Positions 8,844 to 17,394 of a DNA stretch of 64,000 nucleotides are shown piece by piece. The translations under genes and the position numbers were made by a program. The DNA comes from CAVYOD01 sp963770045 (GTDB lineage Bacteria > Acidobacteriota > Aminicenantia > Aminicenantales > CAVYOD01). The notes beneath the pieces were generated by a model that was not told the DNA's origin, made no database searches, and was given only the letters and a program-made list of their open reading frames with translations. The stretch covers positions 124,001-188,000 of the forward strand of contig CAVYOD010000013.1 in the NCBI GenBank assembly GCA_963770045.1, written 5' to 3'. Every line of letters starts with the position of its first letter. The first letter of the stretch is position 1.

Positions 8844-9584
8844 TCAGACGGTCAGGGGCTCGGACTTCATATAATCGATATAGATTTTGACCAGGTCCTC
8901 GTACTGGAGCTCTTCGCGAGTCCGCTCCATAACCAGACGGCCTTCTTTCATAATCCCCACGCGATCTGCGATGTCCTTGGCCCTGAAGATATCGTGGGTC
9001 GACATCAAGATGGCTTTCCCCTCTTTCTTGAGCTCGGCCAGGATCTCCAGGAACTCCTCGGCCGCTTTGGGGTCCAAGCCCGACGTCGGCTCATCGAGCA
9101 AAATCGCCGGGGCATCTTTGATGATCGCGATCGATATGCCGAGCTTCTGCCTCATTCCTTTAGAAAAATTCTTCACCCGCTGCTCGAACGCTTTTTCCTG
9201 CAAGGACACACGGCGCATGACCTGGTAATAAGCCTCTTTGCTCAGGTTCGCTTTCCCGCCCAGCTTGGCGAAGAAGTCAAGGTTCTGCCGGGCCGTAAAG
9301 TTCCCGTAGAGCATGACGTTCTCGGAGACGAACGAAACATATTTCTTCGCCTCGAGAGGGTCACGTGTAACATCGATCCCGTTGATGTAGCAGGTCCCTG
9401 TGGTCGGCGGGATGAAATTCAGGAAGAGGTTGATGGTCGTCGTCTTCCCGGCCCCGTTGGCCCCAAGCAGACAGTAGACTTCCCCGCCCCGAACCTCCAG
9501 GTTCAGGTGGTCGAGCGCTAAGACTCCATCTTCATACCGTTTGGAAAGGTCTTCCGCCTTAAGAATCGGTTTTTGATCCGCCAT
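8844..9584 (-). CDS. ABC transporter ATP-binding protein of the export operon
   Basis: 246 residues, complete. Walker A is GANGAGKTT, the signature is FSKGMRQK, Walker B is ILLDEPTSGLD and the H-loop is STHD. The order and the CcmA/NosF-like layout (N-terminal nucleotide-binding domain only, short C-terminal tail) match ATPases that work with ABC-2 permeases. It is the only ATPase gene in a group with four permease genes, so it presumably powers all of them from the cytoplasmic face. It lies between the first and second permease genes, with 72 bases to the downstream ATG and an array upstream. The signature FSKGMRQ varies from LSGGQ as is common in this subfamily. Confidence 0.93.
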   Translation of the reverse strand: MADQKPILKAEDLSKRYEDGVLALDHLNLEVRGGEVYCLLGANGAGKTTTINLFLNFIPPTTGTCYINGIDVTRDPLEAKKYVSFVSENVMLYGNFTARQNLDFFAKLGGKANLSKEAYYQVMRRVSLQEKAFEQRVKNFSKGMRQKLGISIAIIKDAPAILLDEPTSGLDPKAAEEFLEILAELKKEGKAILMSTHDIFRAKDIADRVGIMKEGRLVMERTREELQYEDLVKIYIDYMKSEPLTV

Positions 9585-9630
9585 TTATTTCCTCCAATAT
9601 AGAAATAGTCTTGAAAGGCTCATGATTTTC

Positions 9631-9659
9631 TGCTCACGGCTCACAGCTCACCGCTCACT
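9631..9659 (-). repeat. GTGAGC-type heptad array after the first permease gene
   Basis: On the minus strand GTGAGCG, GTGAGCT, GTGAGCC and GTGAGCA units begin a few bases after the permease stop codon and precede the ATPase gene. Confidence 0.65.
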
Positions 9660-9663
9660 ATTT

Positions 9664-11061
9664 TTATCTAACATCGTACTTCGCAAAGGAAAAATACGCC
9701 GCGGCGAAGAAGATCAGGTTGTAAAGAACTAGCAGCAAGAGGTCGGGGGCCGTCCGACTCAGGGTCGCGTCTAACTTTAAGAACTGATAGCGATACTCTG
9801 GGTAAGTTGTGTCGTATGCACCCGGTTCTCCGCCCCCATGCGAACTGTGGGCTACACCTTTCTCATCAAAATCATAATAATCCTGAAACCTTTTACTGAA
9901 GACCGCCTGGAACAGCTGAAGATAATGAGTCTGGAGGCTCCGGAAAAAGTTCTCGCGGTCGACGACTCCGGTGTTGCAAAGATCGAGCCCGGAGTGAGTG
10001 AAGATCGAGGCCGGCGACAATCGGGCGATGTTCAAACTTAGGTTGAGGGCCGTATTCTTTTCCTTCTCGTATTGGGCATCAAATTCCTGGAGGGTCCGGC
10101 CGATTTTCTCTTCGTAGTCCTTCGCTAATGGTCCTCGCGCCTTTACATAGCCGGCCCAGTCCCAGCCTTTTTGAGAGGAGGTATTTTTTTCATTGATAAA
10201 TTGCTCCCTGATTGGGGTTAAGACCTTCGCTTTCTCTTTTTCAATCTGATTCTGAACCTGGATTCTGTTTCTTTTCATGACCTCTTCGCTCTGGACCGGA
10301 TGGATGAGAGCGGCCAGCGGTTCGCTGATCTTGGGGATGACAAAAGTCACGAAAATCCAGATCAGGAAGCCCGCGAGAAGGGCGACACTCGTCTTCTGGG
10401 TCCGGGTGGAGATCAGGAGACCCAGCGAAAAAAGCGTTGAGAGATAAAGCAAAGAGAGAAGAAACAAAAAAAGAACCCGGGAAAAATTCTCTCCCGAAAA
10501 AAGCGGAAAATTCTCCAGGAGAAGGAGGATGAGCCCGATAAGGAAGCTCGCCAGAAGCGGAATAATAAGCACAATGTAGCTTCCTAAGAATTTTGCCCAG
10601 ATAAACGTGCTCCTCCGGGCCTGATTGGACAGGACAAGCTTTAGAGTCCCAGACTCTTTTTCGCCGGACATCAGGGTGCTGGCGTAGAGGATAGAAAACA
10701 GCCCGAGGAGGAAGCTGACGATGACAATGAAATCGATTTTGCCGGTGATGTTGCTCAGGATTTCATTCTGAGCCTGCGTCCCCTTCATTTCCCGGCTGTA
10801 TTTATCAAAGGCAACAATCTTAGGCAGGACACTTTCAAGCCCGATCCCGAACGTGCTGAGGATGCTCGGTTCCCTGTAAACGGTCGTCGTCTCTTTGGAA
10901 ATCCTCCTGGCTGCGTCATACTCAAGATAGTTACTTTTAAAGCTCGAATAGTTCATCAACAAACTGGAAGGAATGAGCACCAGGCATAGCAAAAATACGA
11001 TCAAGAATTTGGGGCTTATCAACTGATCCAAGAGCTCTTTCTTAAATATCGTCGCGAACAC
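9664..11061 (-). CDS. ABC-2 type transporter permease (first permease of the export operon)
   Basis: 465 residues with a GTG start at 11061 preceded by GAGGAA. Helix one is FLIVFLLCLVLIPSSLLM; an outer loop with GIGLESVLPKIVAFDKYS follows. Next come helices around SGEKESGTLKLVLSNQARRS and two long hydrophobic pairs. A charged, likely cytoplasmic region of about 150 residues (SEEVMKRNRIQVQNQIEKEKAK onward) is followed by the last helix and the SFAKYDVR tail. It is the longest of the four paralogues apart from the last one and has no disruption. It is likely co-transcribed from the TolC and adaptor genes and presumably acts with the ATPase encoded next. Confidence 0.87.
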   Translation of the reverse strand: MFATIFKKELLDQLISPKFLIVFLLCLVLIPSSLLMNYSSFKSNYLEYDAARRISKETTTVYREPSILSTFGIGLESVLPKIVAFDKYSREMKGTQAQNEILSNITGKIDFIVIVSFLLGLFSILYASTLMSGEKESGTLKLVLSNQARRSTFIWAKFLGSYIVLIIPLLASFLIGLILLLLENFPLFSGENFSRVLFLFLLSLLYLSTLFSLGLLISTRTQKTSVALLAGFLIWIFVTFVIPKISEPLAALIHPVQSEEVMKRNRIQVQNQIEKEKAKVLTPIREQFINEKNTSSQKGWDWAGYVKARGPLAKDYEEKIGRTLQEFDAQYEKEKNTALNLSLNIARLSPASIFTHSGLDLCNTGVVDRENFFRSLQTHYLQLFQAVFSKRFQDYYDFDEKGVAHSSHGGGEPGAYDTTYPEYRYQFLKLDATLSRTAPDLLLLVLYNLIFFAAAYFSFAKYDVR

Positions 11062-11151
11062 TCTAATTCCTCGCTCTAGAGAATTGCTTCGTCATGACAA
11101 TGCTCCCATTCACCGCCGTTGTGCTCTTATTGGGGTTTCTCATGTCTTTCC

Positions 11152-11183
11152 ACTGCTCAGTGCTCACAGCTCACGGCTCACCT
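11152..11183 (-). repeat. GTGAGC-type heptad array overlapping the adaptor stop codon
   Basis: On the minus strand the adaptor gene ends AGG TGA, and that TGA is the first unit of TGAGCCG, TGAGCTG, TGAGCAC and TGAGCAG. The stop codon is therefore supplied by the array. Confidence 0.65.
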
Positions 11184-12680
11184 CCGTGTTAGCTTGATTC
11201 CAAACACAACAATCCCCACGAGCAGACCCACAAGCAGGAGAATCAACACCGTGATCCCGAGAACATTCGTTTTCGAGCTGATATGGATGCGGACGATTTT
11301 GTCTTCCGATTCCACCCGCTTGTTGTCGGCGACGCACTCGGTCTTGATTTTCGGCTCGTAGTCGCCGACCGAAACGTCGGTGGGAGGGACAAACCGGATG
11401 TTCACGACCGCCTCTTTGCTCTGCTCGAGGGATCCGATGAGGTCCGGCTGAATCTCGACCCGCCAATTCAGCGGCAGGTCTGTCGACATCCGGATATTGT
11501 TCAATTTCCGCGTCCCGGTGTTCTTGACCCTCACTTCCATCTTCACATCTTCGCCGACCTTGATCTCATGGTAGAGGTTCACGGCCTGGACTTCGATCCG
11601 CCCCACTCCCCTGGGGATAAGCTCAAGCCGGACGCTTCCGGCCTTCAGAATTTCCATGTCCTTGGGAGTGAGTTGAGGGTTCGCATTCAACATCCCCTCG
11701 AGCTTCTTCGATTGCTCATTATCGAGTGTCAGGGCAAAGAACGCCAGGGGCTTATCGATCACGACCTGGGCATCGGCGTTCTTCGGAAGGTAGAGCTTGA
11801 GAGAGAGCTTCATGCTGGTGATTCCCTCGGTGAATTTGATCTGGGAAAGACGGGCCTGGGACTGCGGGTCGCTGAATTCATAGGTGATCTGGTGCGGCAG
11901 ATTGACAACCTCGAGCTTGAAGACATTGGCCTCGCCGGTGAATTTCTCGAGGGAGAGATCGTAGGTCGCCTGGCTTTCCAGGTCGGCTTCCTGAGAAAAC
12001 TGGGCGGAGTTCATGGTGACGATGTTGGCGCTCACGCCTTTCTGGAGGTAGACGGCAGTCGTCTCGTTTTTTCCCGCATAAAAAACATTGACGTCCAGGT
12101 TTTCGACATCCTTGAGAAGCTGAAAAGTCGCCTCTCTCTGCTCCTCGAGCGGCAGAGAAACGATCGTCTTCTCGTAGGGATCGGAGACGATCTTCCCCTC
12201 CGATCGCAACGAAACATAGACGTCCTTGAGCTCCTTCAGAAAATCAAGGGGGAAAAGATCCTCGGCGTTGATCTTGAGCTCAGCCAGCTGTTTGAGCTCC
12301 TTGGAGGAATAGCGGAGCGTGACGCGGACATATTTCTTGCCGGCCGCATCCTGGAACTTGACGGCGCTGGCCACCGAGATGCGCGCTTCGCTGCCCATGA
12401 AATTGATCAGAGCCTGCTGGTAGTCCACCTGGGCCTGAAGATAGGCCGTCTGGATCCTGGCAAAATCCTCCTCCGACCTCAGGCCCTGCTCCTTGAGCTT
12501 GAGCGCCCGCTCAAAATCTCCCTTTGTCTCCTGCAGATGCAGCTGGGCTTTTTTAAGGGTCAAAAGCTTCATCGTCTGGGATTGGGATTCCTGCTGTTGC
12601 GGATAAGCCTGGGAAGAGGCAAATTGAAAGCAGAAGATCAATAACCCCAGAATCAACAATATCCTTAATTGGTTCTTCAT
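11178..12680 (-). CDS. NEW3-domain membrane adaptor with coiled-coil hairpin
   Basis: About 500 residues from the ATG at 12680, which follows AGGAGA; an earlier ATG is too close to that site. A signal peptide (ILLILGLLIFCFQFASSQA) is followed by a helical hairpin (LKKAQLHLQETKGDFERAL ... SEEDFARIQTAYLQAQVDY). That hairpin resembles the alpha-hairpin of HlyD/RND membrane-fusion adaptors. A long beta-rich part follows, then a NEW3-like domain near residues 390-480 (GEDVKMEVRVKNTGTRKLNN, LPLNWRVEIQP). One C-terminal membrane helix (VLGITVLILLLVGLLVGIVVF) carries a basic tail. Placed between TolC and ABC permease genes, it probably bridges the inner-membrane complex to the outer-membrane channel. 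That function is inferred from fold and context. Confidence 0.72.
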   Translation of the reverse strand: MKNQLRILLILGLLIFCFQFASSQAYPQQQESQSQTMKLLTLKKAQLHLQETKGDFERALKLKEQGLRSEEDFARIQTAYLQAQVDYQQALINFMGSEARISVASAVKFQDAAGKKYVRVTLRYSSKELKQLAELKINAEDLFPLDFLKELKDVYVSLRSEGKIVSDPYEKTIVSLPLEEQREATFQLLKDVENLDVNVFYAGKNETTAVYLQKGVSANIVTMNSAQFSQEADLESQATYDLSLEKFTGEANVFKLEVVNLPHQITYEFSDPQSQARLSQIKFTEGITSMKLSLKLYLPKNADAQVVIDKPLAFFALTLDNEQSKKLEGMLNANPQLTPKDMEILKAGSVRLELIPRGVGRIEVQAVNLYHEIKVGEDVKMEVRVKNTGTRKLNNIRMSTDLPLNWRVEIQPDLIGSLEQSKEAVVNIRFVPPTDVSVGDYEPKIKTECVADNKRVESEDKIVRIHISSKTNVLGITVLILLLVGLLVGIVVFGIKLTRR

Positions 12681-12710
12681 TGTCATATCTCCTGTGCAAA
12701 AATGCTGGGA

Positions 12711-12749
12711 CTCGTCATTGGTCACTCGTCGCTATCACTCGTCACTGAT
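12711..12749. repeat. GTCACTC-type heptad array beside palindrome element copy 1
   Basis: Units CTCGTCATTG, GTCACTCG, TCACTCG and GTCACTG follow at about 7-base steps. The array abuts the outer end of the palindromic element; AGTGAC units lie beyond its other end, at the TolC stop. Confidence 0.55.
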
Positions 12750-12750
12750 G

Positions 12751-12939
12751 CAAACGCGATAAGTAACTTGCCATGGTCAAGGTGGCGCCGGAGGCCACCC
12801 TTGGGACCCCGTAGCGGAGGGGGGCCCGTCGGCTTGTCCGACGGGGGAACCGACGGGACTGGTTCCTCGGGGTCCGGGGGCCAGAGGGTGGCCTCCGGCG
12901 CAACCTTGAACGGAGATGTCGCATTAGTTATTGCGTTTG
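12751..12939. mobile_element. MITE-like nested palindrome element, copy 1
   Basis: The 125-base core (12781-12905) has terminal inverted repeats beginning GGTGGCGCCGGAGGCCACC, and each arm is itself palindromic. Inside are a second inverted pair (GGACCCC/GGGGTCC) and the hairpin CCCGTCGG-CTTGT-CCGACGGG. Outside the core, CAAACGCGATAA (12751-12762) is mirrored by TTATTGCGTTTG (12928-12939). A second copy in opposite orientation lies at 19062-19240 and agrees at about 97% across the core. No open reading frame of its own is convincing, so a non-autonomous mobile or REP-like element, or a structured RNA, is likely. Confidence 0.72.
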
Positions 12940-12941
12940 TA

Positions 12942-14488
12942 TTAGTCACTGGCAAGTTTGATATTCCTATTCTTTAAGCTCACGCCCAGTGCCCTGTCCA
13001 AGCGGGACTTCGAAAGATTGTAATCGATCACGGCTCTGAGCTCGGAGCTCCGTGCGTCGGCCAGGTCCCGCTGATATTGCAGGACAAAGTAATTTGTGCT
13101 CAACCCGGCTCTGAACTTCGCTTCTTCAGCCTGCAGTTTCTTCTCCGCCAGATCGCTCGCGGCTTTATAAGCCTCCACTCTCTCATAATCCGTTTGAATC
13201 GCCCTCAAAGCCATCCTGATCTCCAGCTCCGCCTGCTGCTCGAGATATTTCAGTTTCTTGGTTGATTGATCCAGGTCGAGTTTCGCCTGAGCCGCGGCCG
13301 CCCGGGAAACGATGCTCTTCAAGGGAATATCCAGGGTGAGATAGACGGACCAGTTCCTGTATTTGAAATTCAGGGCATCTCTGAGGGCATTCGAGGCCCC
13401 GCCGGGAACTTTCCCGATGATGATTCCAGAAAGCGGATCGTTATTGAGATAGAGAATCTGCGTTCCCGAGATCCCGGGGCTCCAGTAGCTCGCGTTGAGG
13501 CTGAGCGCGGGAAGAAGTTGGTTTCGGGCATAGAGGAGTCCCAAATCCTTGTTCTCGCGGTCAATCTCCTGGGACTGCAAGTCCGGACGATTTTCCCTGG
13601 CGAGAGCGAGGGCCTCCTCGAAGCTCAACTCTTTCTTTTCAAAAGACGGTTTATCGGAGAGCACGATCTCTACGATGCCCTCTTCCTTGGGAAGGTTGAT
13701 CAGTGTCCTCAGGATGTCCGTATAATCCTTGACCTGGGCCTGGGCCTGAAGGATGTCCGCTTTCCGGACGGCGACCTCGGCCTGGGAGCTCAGGATCTCT
13801 TTGGGGGCAAGTGTCCCGATGTTGATTTCCTTTTGGTTTTTTTCGAGCAGGTCCTGGGCGAGCCCGAGCGACTGGCGCTTGACTTCGAGGGTATCGATAC
13901 TGTAGACCAGATTCCAATAGGCCTCTTCGACATCATAGATCGTCCGCAAGAGGACGCTCCTGAACTCGTTTCCGGAAATCTTCTGGTTGTTCTGGGCGAC
14001 AAGGATTTCGTTGCGGCTGACCTTAAAGCCGAAGTCTTTCAGCAAAGGCTGGGTGAAGCCGATTGAAAGCGTGCTCCCATAATAAGGGTTGATCGTCTGA
14101 AACTTAGTGTTGCTATCGTTTTTATAAGAATCAAGCGAGAGGGAGAACCGGCCTCCGGTCGGGATGAGCTGGTCGATCCCGGCCGAATAATCGGAAAAGT
14201 CGTTGTCAGCTGTTCCGAAGCCTGGATCCACGAATACGAGGGAGAATTCGTATTTTGCTGGCGGTAGCTAAAACCAAGGGCGGGCAAGAACTTTTCTTTG
14301 GCTCGGGAGACGGAGAGATCCGAAATCTGCGGGTTAATGATTTCGACCGCCACGCCCAGGTTATTCTTGACGGCAAGAAGGATGCATTCTTCAAGGGATA
14401 GCGTTTTTTTCTGCTCCGATTGCGCGAATGCCGAACCAAAAAGGAATGAGATCAAAACAAAGCAATTTATGATTTTTCGAACGGGCAT
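12942..14488 (-). CDS. TolC-family outer-membrane channel protein (one frameshift)
   Basis: The ATG at 14488 follows AGGAGG. A signal peptide (IINCFVLISFLFGSAFA) leads into TLSLEECILLAVKNNLGVAVE, the classic first outer-membrane efflux protein repeat. The frame breaks near 14226 (after SPSYSW) and resumes as VDPGFGTADNDFSDYSAGID. It continues through both OEP repeats (EEAYWNLVYSIDTLEVKRQSL; KLKYLEQQAELEIRMALRAI) to LASD at the stop. The restored length of about 515 residues is normal for TolC trimers that span the outer membrane and periplasm. It is the promoter-proximal gene of the export operon, with a sigma-54 promoter 48 bases upstream. The stop codon lies 2 bases from palindrome element copy 1. 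Confidence 0.88.
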
Positions 14489-14535
14489 CTGATGCCTCCT
14501 GATATTCATAGTCCAACTCCATTCGGATATCTCTT

Positions 14536-14552
14536 AAGCAATAATCATGCCA
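14536..14552 (-). promoter_or_regulatory. Sigma-54 promoter of the TolC/export operon
   Basis: The minus strand reads TGGCATGATTATTGCTT. This matches TGGCAC-N5-TTGCW with GG and GC exactly 10 bases apart, as sigma-54 requires. The start of transcription would fall near 14527, leaving a leader of about 40 bases before the TolC ATG. The adjacent divergent genes encode a sigma-54 activator and its kinase. Confidence 0.75.
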
Positions 14553-14623
14553 TGATATTTTGCCGGAGGTGCCGCCTGATTCGGCGCGTAAAATAGCAGC
14601 TTTGACCATCAAAACGAGTAGAA

Positions 14624-14654
14624 ATTTACCCATAGTTGAGAATTTATTTACCCA
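14624..14654. promoter_or_regulatory. Candidate activator-binding direct repeats upstream of the sigma-54 promoter
   Basis: ATTTACCCA occurs at 14624-14632 and again at 14646-14654, a 22-base period or two helical turns. It lies 70-120 bases upstream of the sigma-54 promoter, the usual place for NtrC-type enhancer sites, in the short gap before the kinase gene. Binding is inferred. Confidence 0.45.
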
Positions 14655-14724
14655 AATCTGGCCAAAATTGTTGAATCCCATCCTAACTTAGCGTATCATG
14701 GGAATAATAGAAGGAAGCCAGCCT

Positions 14725-15972
14725 ATGCCCGGCCTGATTCAGACCCTGAAAAAGGGGCTCGCCAAAAAGAAGCCGCCCGAAGCCTACCCATGGTCTATCT
14801 TTAAGGAGTTAGAAGACAGCCTCAACCTGATTGAGGACTTCGACCAGATCGCTCTCAATTTCCTGGGCAAGTTCAAGGAAATTATCCCGGTCGAGAAACT
14901 GGTCTTGTTTATCTACGACCAGGATCTCGGGAAGTTCCGAGTCGCTACCTACATGGGTTTTCGCGAACGGGAACTAAAAAACGTCTCCCTGTCGAGCACC
15001 GAGCCTCTGGCCAAGTGGCTCAAGGTGAACCAGACTTTTTTATCCCTCAGAGACCAGCCCAGTGTCCTCAACTACCTGACTCCGCGGGAAAAAGAGATTC
15101 TGGAATCGCTCGCGATCGAACTCTGTTATCCCATCATCTCCATGAATCGCCTGATCGGGATTCTGCTCGTCGGCCCCAAAGCCGACGGTGAAGACTTCGC
15201 CAAACACGAGCTTTCCCTGATTTCTTCTCTCACTCCTCAAATCGGAATCGCCCTGGAAAACGCGCTGCTTTACAGGGAACAGAGAGAAAGGTTCCGCAGG
15301 ATGCTGAGGGCCGACAAGCTGGCCACAATCGGCGAGCTCGCCGCCGGCGCGGCCCACGAAATCCGAAATCCTCTCACGGCCATCAAGTCTTCCCTCCAAT
15401 ACCTGGAAACAAAAAGCCAGGACGAAAAGGCCAAAAAGCTCCTCACGACCGCCCTCGAAGAAACGGACCGGATCGATGAAATCCTCTCCGGCCTTCTCTC
15501 GTTCTCCCGGCCATCAGAGATCAGGAAAGAACGCCACAACCTTCTCGAGAGCCTCGAAGAAGGCCTCGAGCTCATCTCTTTCCAGGCCAGGAAGCAAAAA
15601 ATCACGATTGTGAAGGATTTCCCCTCCTCTCCGCTTGAACTGAATGCTGACAAGTCCCAGCTCAAACAGCTTTTCCTTAACCTCTTCCTCAATTCTATCC
15701 AGGCGATGGCTGAGGGCGGCGAATTGAAATTGGAGGTGCGGTCTCCGGACGGCCGGAATGTTCTGATCACCGTGTCCGACACGGGCGAAGGAATTCCTGA
15801 AGAGAACCTCGACCGCATCTTTGACCCTTTCTTTACGACGAAAAAAGGGGGCACCGGCCTGGGGCTTTCAATCTGTTACGGAATCGTCAAATCCCATAAC
15901 GGAGAGATTGAAGTCCGGAGCAAGGTCGGCCAGGGGACGACCGTCCTGGTCAAAATCCCAATGAACGTGTGA
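14725..15972 (+). CDS. GAF-domain sensor histidine kinase (NtrB-like)
   Basis: About 415 residues. The ATG at 14725 is chosen because GAAGGAAG lies 7 bases upstream; an earlier in-frame ATG at 14698 has no ribosome site. No membrane helix is seen, so the kinase is cytosolic. A GAF domain covers roughly residues 40-185 (IIPVEKLVLFIYDQDLGKF ... IGILLVGPKAD). HisKA follows, with the phosphoacceptor His211 in AAGAAHEIRNPLTAIKSS. HATPase then shows the N box NLFLNSIQAMAEGG, G1 DTGEGI, F box DPFFTTK and G2 GGTGLGLSI. It overlaps the regulator gene at its stop, implying coupled translation. It probably senses an internal signal and phosphorylates the NtrC-type protein to drive the divergent export operon. 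Confidence 0.92.
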   Translation: MPGLIQTLKKGLAKKKPPEAYPWSIFKELEDSLNLIEDFDQIALNFLGKFKEIIPVEKLVLFIYDQDLGKFRVATYMGFRERELKNVSLSSTEPLAKWLKVNQTFLSLRDQPSVLNYLTPREKEILESLAIELCYPIISMNRLIGILLVGPKADGEDFAKHELSLISSLTPQIGIALENALLYREQRERFRRMLRADKLATIGELAAGAAHEIRNPLTAIKSSLQYLETKSQDEKAKKLLTTALEETDRIDEILSGLLSFSRPSEIRKERHNLLESLEEGLELISFQARKQKITIVKDFPSSPLELNADKSQLKQLFLNLFLNSIQAMAEGGELKLEVRSPDGRNVLITVSDTGEGIPEENLDRIFDPFFTTKKGGTGLGLSICYGIVKSHNGEIEVRSKVGQGTTVLVKIPMNV

Positions 15973-15977
15973 TTCTC

Positions 15978-17351
15978 ATGAAATTCAAGATTCTCATCAT
16001 CGACGATGAAAAAAGCATCCGGGATATCTTTTCTCTTTTGTTGGAAGAGAAGGGCTATTCAGTCGACACGGCCGAGACCGGGAAGGGTGGGATTAGCTGT
16101 GCTCAAGAGTTCAATCCCGATCTCGTCCTCCTGGACATGAACCTCCCCGACCTCTCGGGCATCGAAACTCTCTCCAAGATCAAGAGCTCGCTCCCCCAAA
16201 CGGAAGTCATAATCATAACCGCTTACGGAACGATCAAGAATGCCGTGGAGGCGACCAAGCTCGGCGCCTATTCCTATCTGGAAAAGCCGGTCGACAACGA
16301 GGAATTGTTGCTCATCATCTCGAGGCTCGTGGAAGTCAAAAGATTGACCAGGGAAGTGGAAACTCTCAAATCCGAACTCACCTCCCGCTACCGATTTTCG
16401 AACATCATCGGGACAAGCAGCCGGATGAGCTCCGTTTTCCAGATGATGGAGAAGATCTCCCGGGTCGACGGGACCGTGCTCCTCACCGGAGAGAGCGGGA
16501 CGGGGAAAGAGCTGGTGGCCCGGGCCATCCACTTCAACAGCCCGAGGAAAGAGGGTCCCTTTGTCGTGGTCAATTGCGGGGCGATTCCCAAGGATCTTGT
16601 CGAATCCGAATTCTTCGGCCACATGAAAGGCTCGTTCACCGATGCGAAGACCGAGACGACCGGGAAATTCGAGCTCGCCCAGAATGGCACGATTTTCCTG
16701 GACGAGGTGGGCGAACTCTCACCGGAAGCGCAGGTCAGACTCCTCCGGGCGTTGGGCGAAAGAGAAATCGTCAAGGTCGGAGGGACCAAAACGGTCCCCG
16801 TCGATGTTCGAGTCATCGCCGCCACGAACAAAGACCTCGAGGCCGCGGTCAAAAAAGGGGATTTCCGGGAGGACCTCTTCTGGAGGCTGGCCGTCCTGTC
16901 GCTTCACCTGCCGCCGCTCCGGGAGCGAAACGAAGACATTCCCCTCCTCTGCGAACATTTCATTAAGAAATACAACCAAGAGTTGGGAAAGAGGATCGAG
17001 GGTCTGGCCCCGCGGGCGCAGGCGTTGCTCGAATCCTACCCCTGGCCGGGAAACATCCGGGAGCTGGAAAGTGTGCTCTACGAGGCGATGGTGATGAGCG
17101 ACAGCCCGCAGCTCGAAGAAGGGAATCTACCCTCGCGCATCCGGAATTGGACCGCGGGCAATGAGGAATTTTCTTTGGAGCTGGGGAAGCCTCTGAATGA
17201 GGTTGTCCATGGCCTGACCGATGAGATGGAAAAAAGGATGATCGAAAAGGCTCTCGAGGCCACCGGGGGCAACAAAACGAGAGCCGCGCAGCTCCTGGGC
17301 ATCAGCCGCAAGACGCTTTTCAATAAGATAAGGGAATTCGACGTTCGCTAG
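15978..17351 (+). CDS. NtrC-family sigma-54-dependent response regulator
   Basis: About 457 residues (MKFKILIIDDE). An in-frame GTG at 15969 overlaps the kinase stop and is an alternative start. The receiver has the acidic pair D9/D10, phospho-acceptor Asp53 (LVLLDMNLPD), Thr81 and Lys103. The AAA+ domain has Walker A GESGTGKE, Walker B GTIFLDEVGEL and the sigma-54 contact loop GSFTDA, a variant of GAFTGA. A Fis-type helix-turn-helix (NKTRAAQLLGISRKTLFNKI) ends the protein. It should activate sigma-54 promoters when phosphorylated. A matching promoter lies in front of the divergent TolC operon, making that operon the likely target. Confidence 0.93.
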   Translation: MKFKILIIDDEKSIRDIFSLLLEEKGYSVDTAETGKGGISCAQEFNPDLVLLDMNLPDLSGIETLSKIKSSLPQTEVIIITAYGTIKNAVEATKLGAYSYLEKPVDNEELLLIISRLVEVKRLTREVETLKSELTSRYRFSNIIGTSSRMSSVFQMMEKISRVDGTVLLTGESGTGKELVARAIHFNSPRKEGPFVVVNCGAIPKDLVESEFFGHMKGSFTDAKTETTGKFELAQNGTIFLDEVGELSPEAQVRLLRALGEREIVKVGGTKTVPVDVRVIAATNKDLEAAVKKGDFREDLFWRLAVLSLHLPPLRERNEDIPLLCEHFIKKYNQELGKRIEGLAPRAQALLESYPWPGNIRELESVLYEAMVMSDSPQLEEGNLPSRIRNWTAGNEEFSLELGKPLNEVVHGLTDEMEKRMIEKALEATGGNKTRAAQLLGISRKTLFNKIREFDVR

Positions 17352-17394
17352 GTGTCGAGACTTAGCAAAGAACATAATGAGGAGGCCACCCAAG

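Noticed and set aside
11283..12644. 453-codon plus-strand open frame
   Set aside because: It lies exactly antisense to the adaptor gene. The adaptor has a ribosome site, signal peptide, recognisable domains and operon context; the antisense frame has none.
12711..12749. CRISPR array
   Set aside because: The units are 7 bases, tandem and without spacers, and no cas genes are present.
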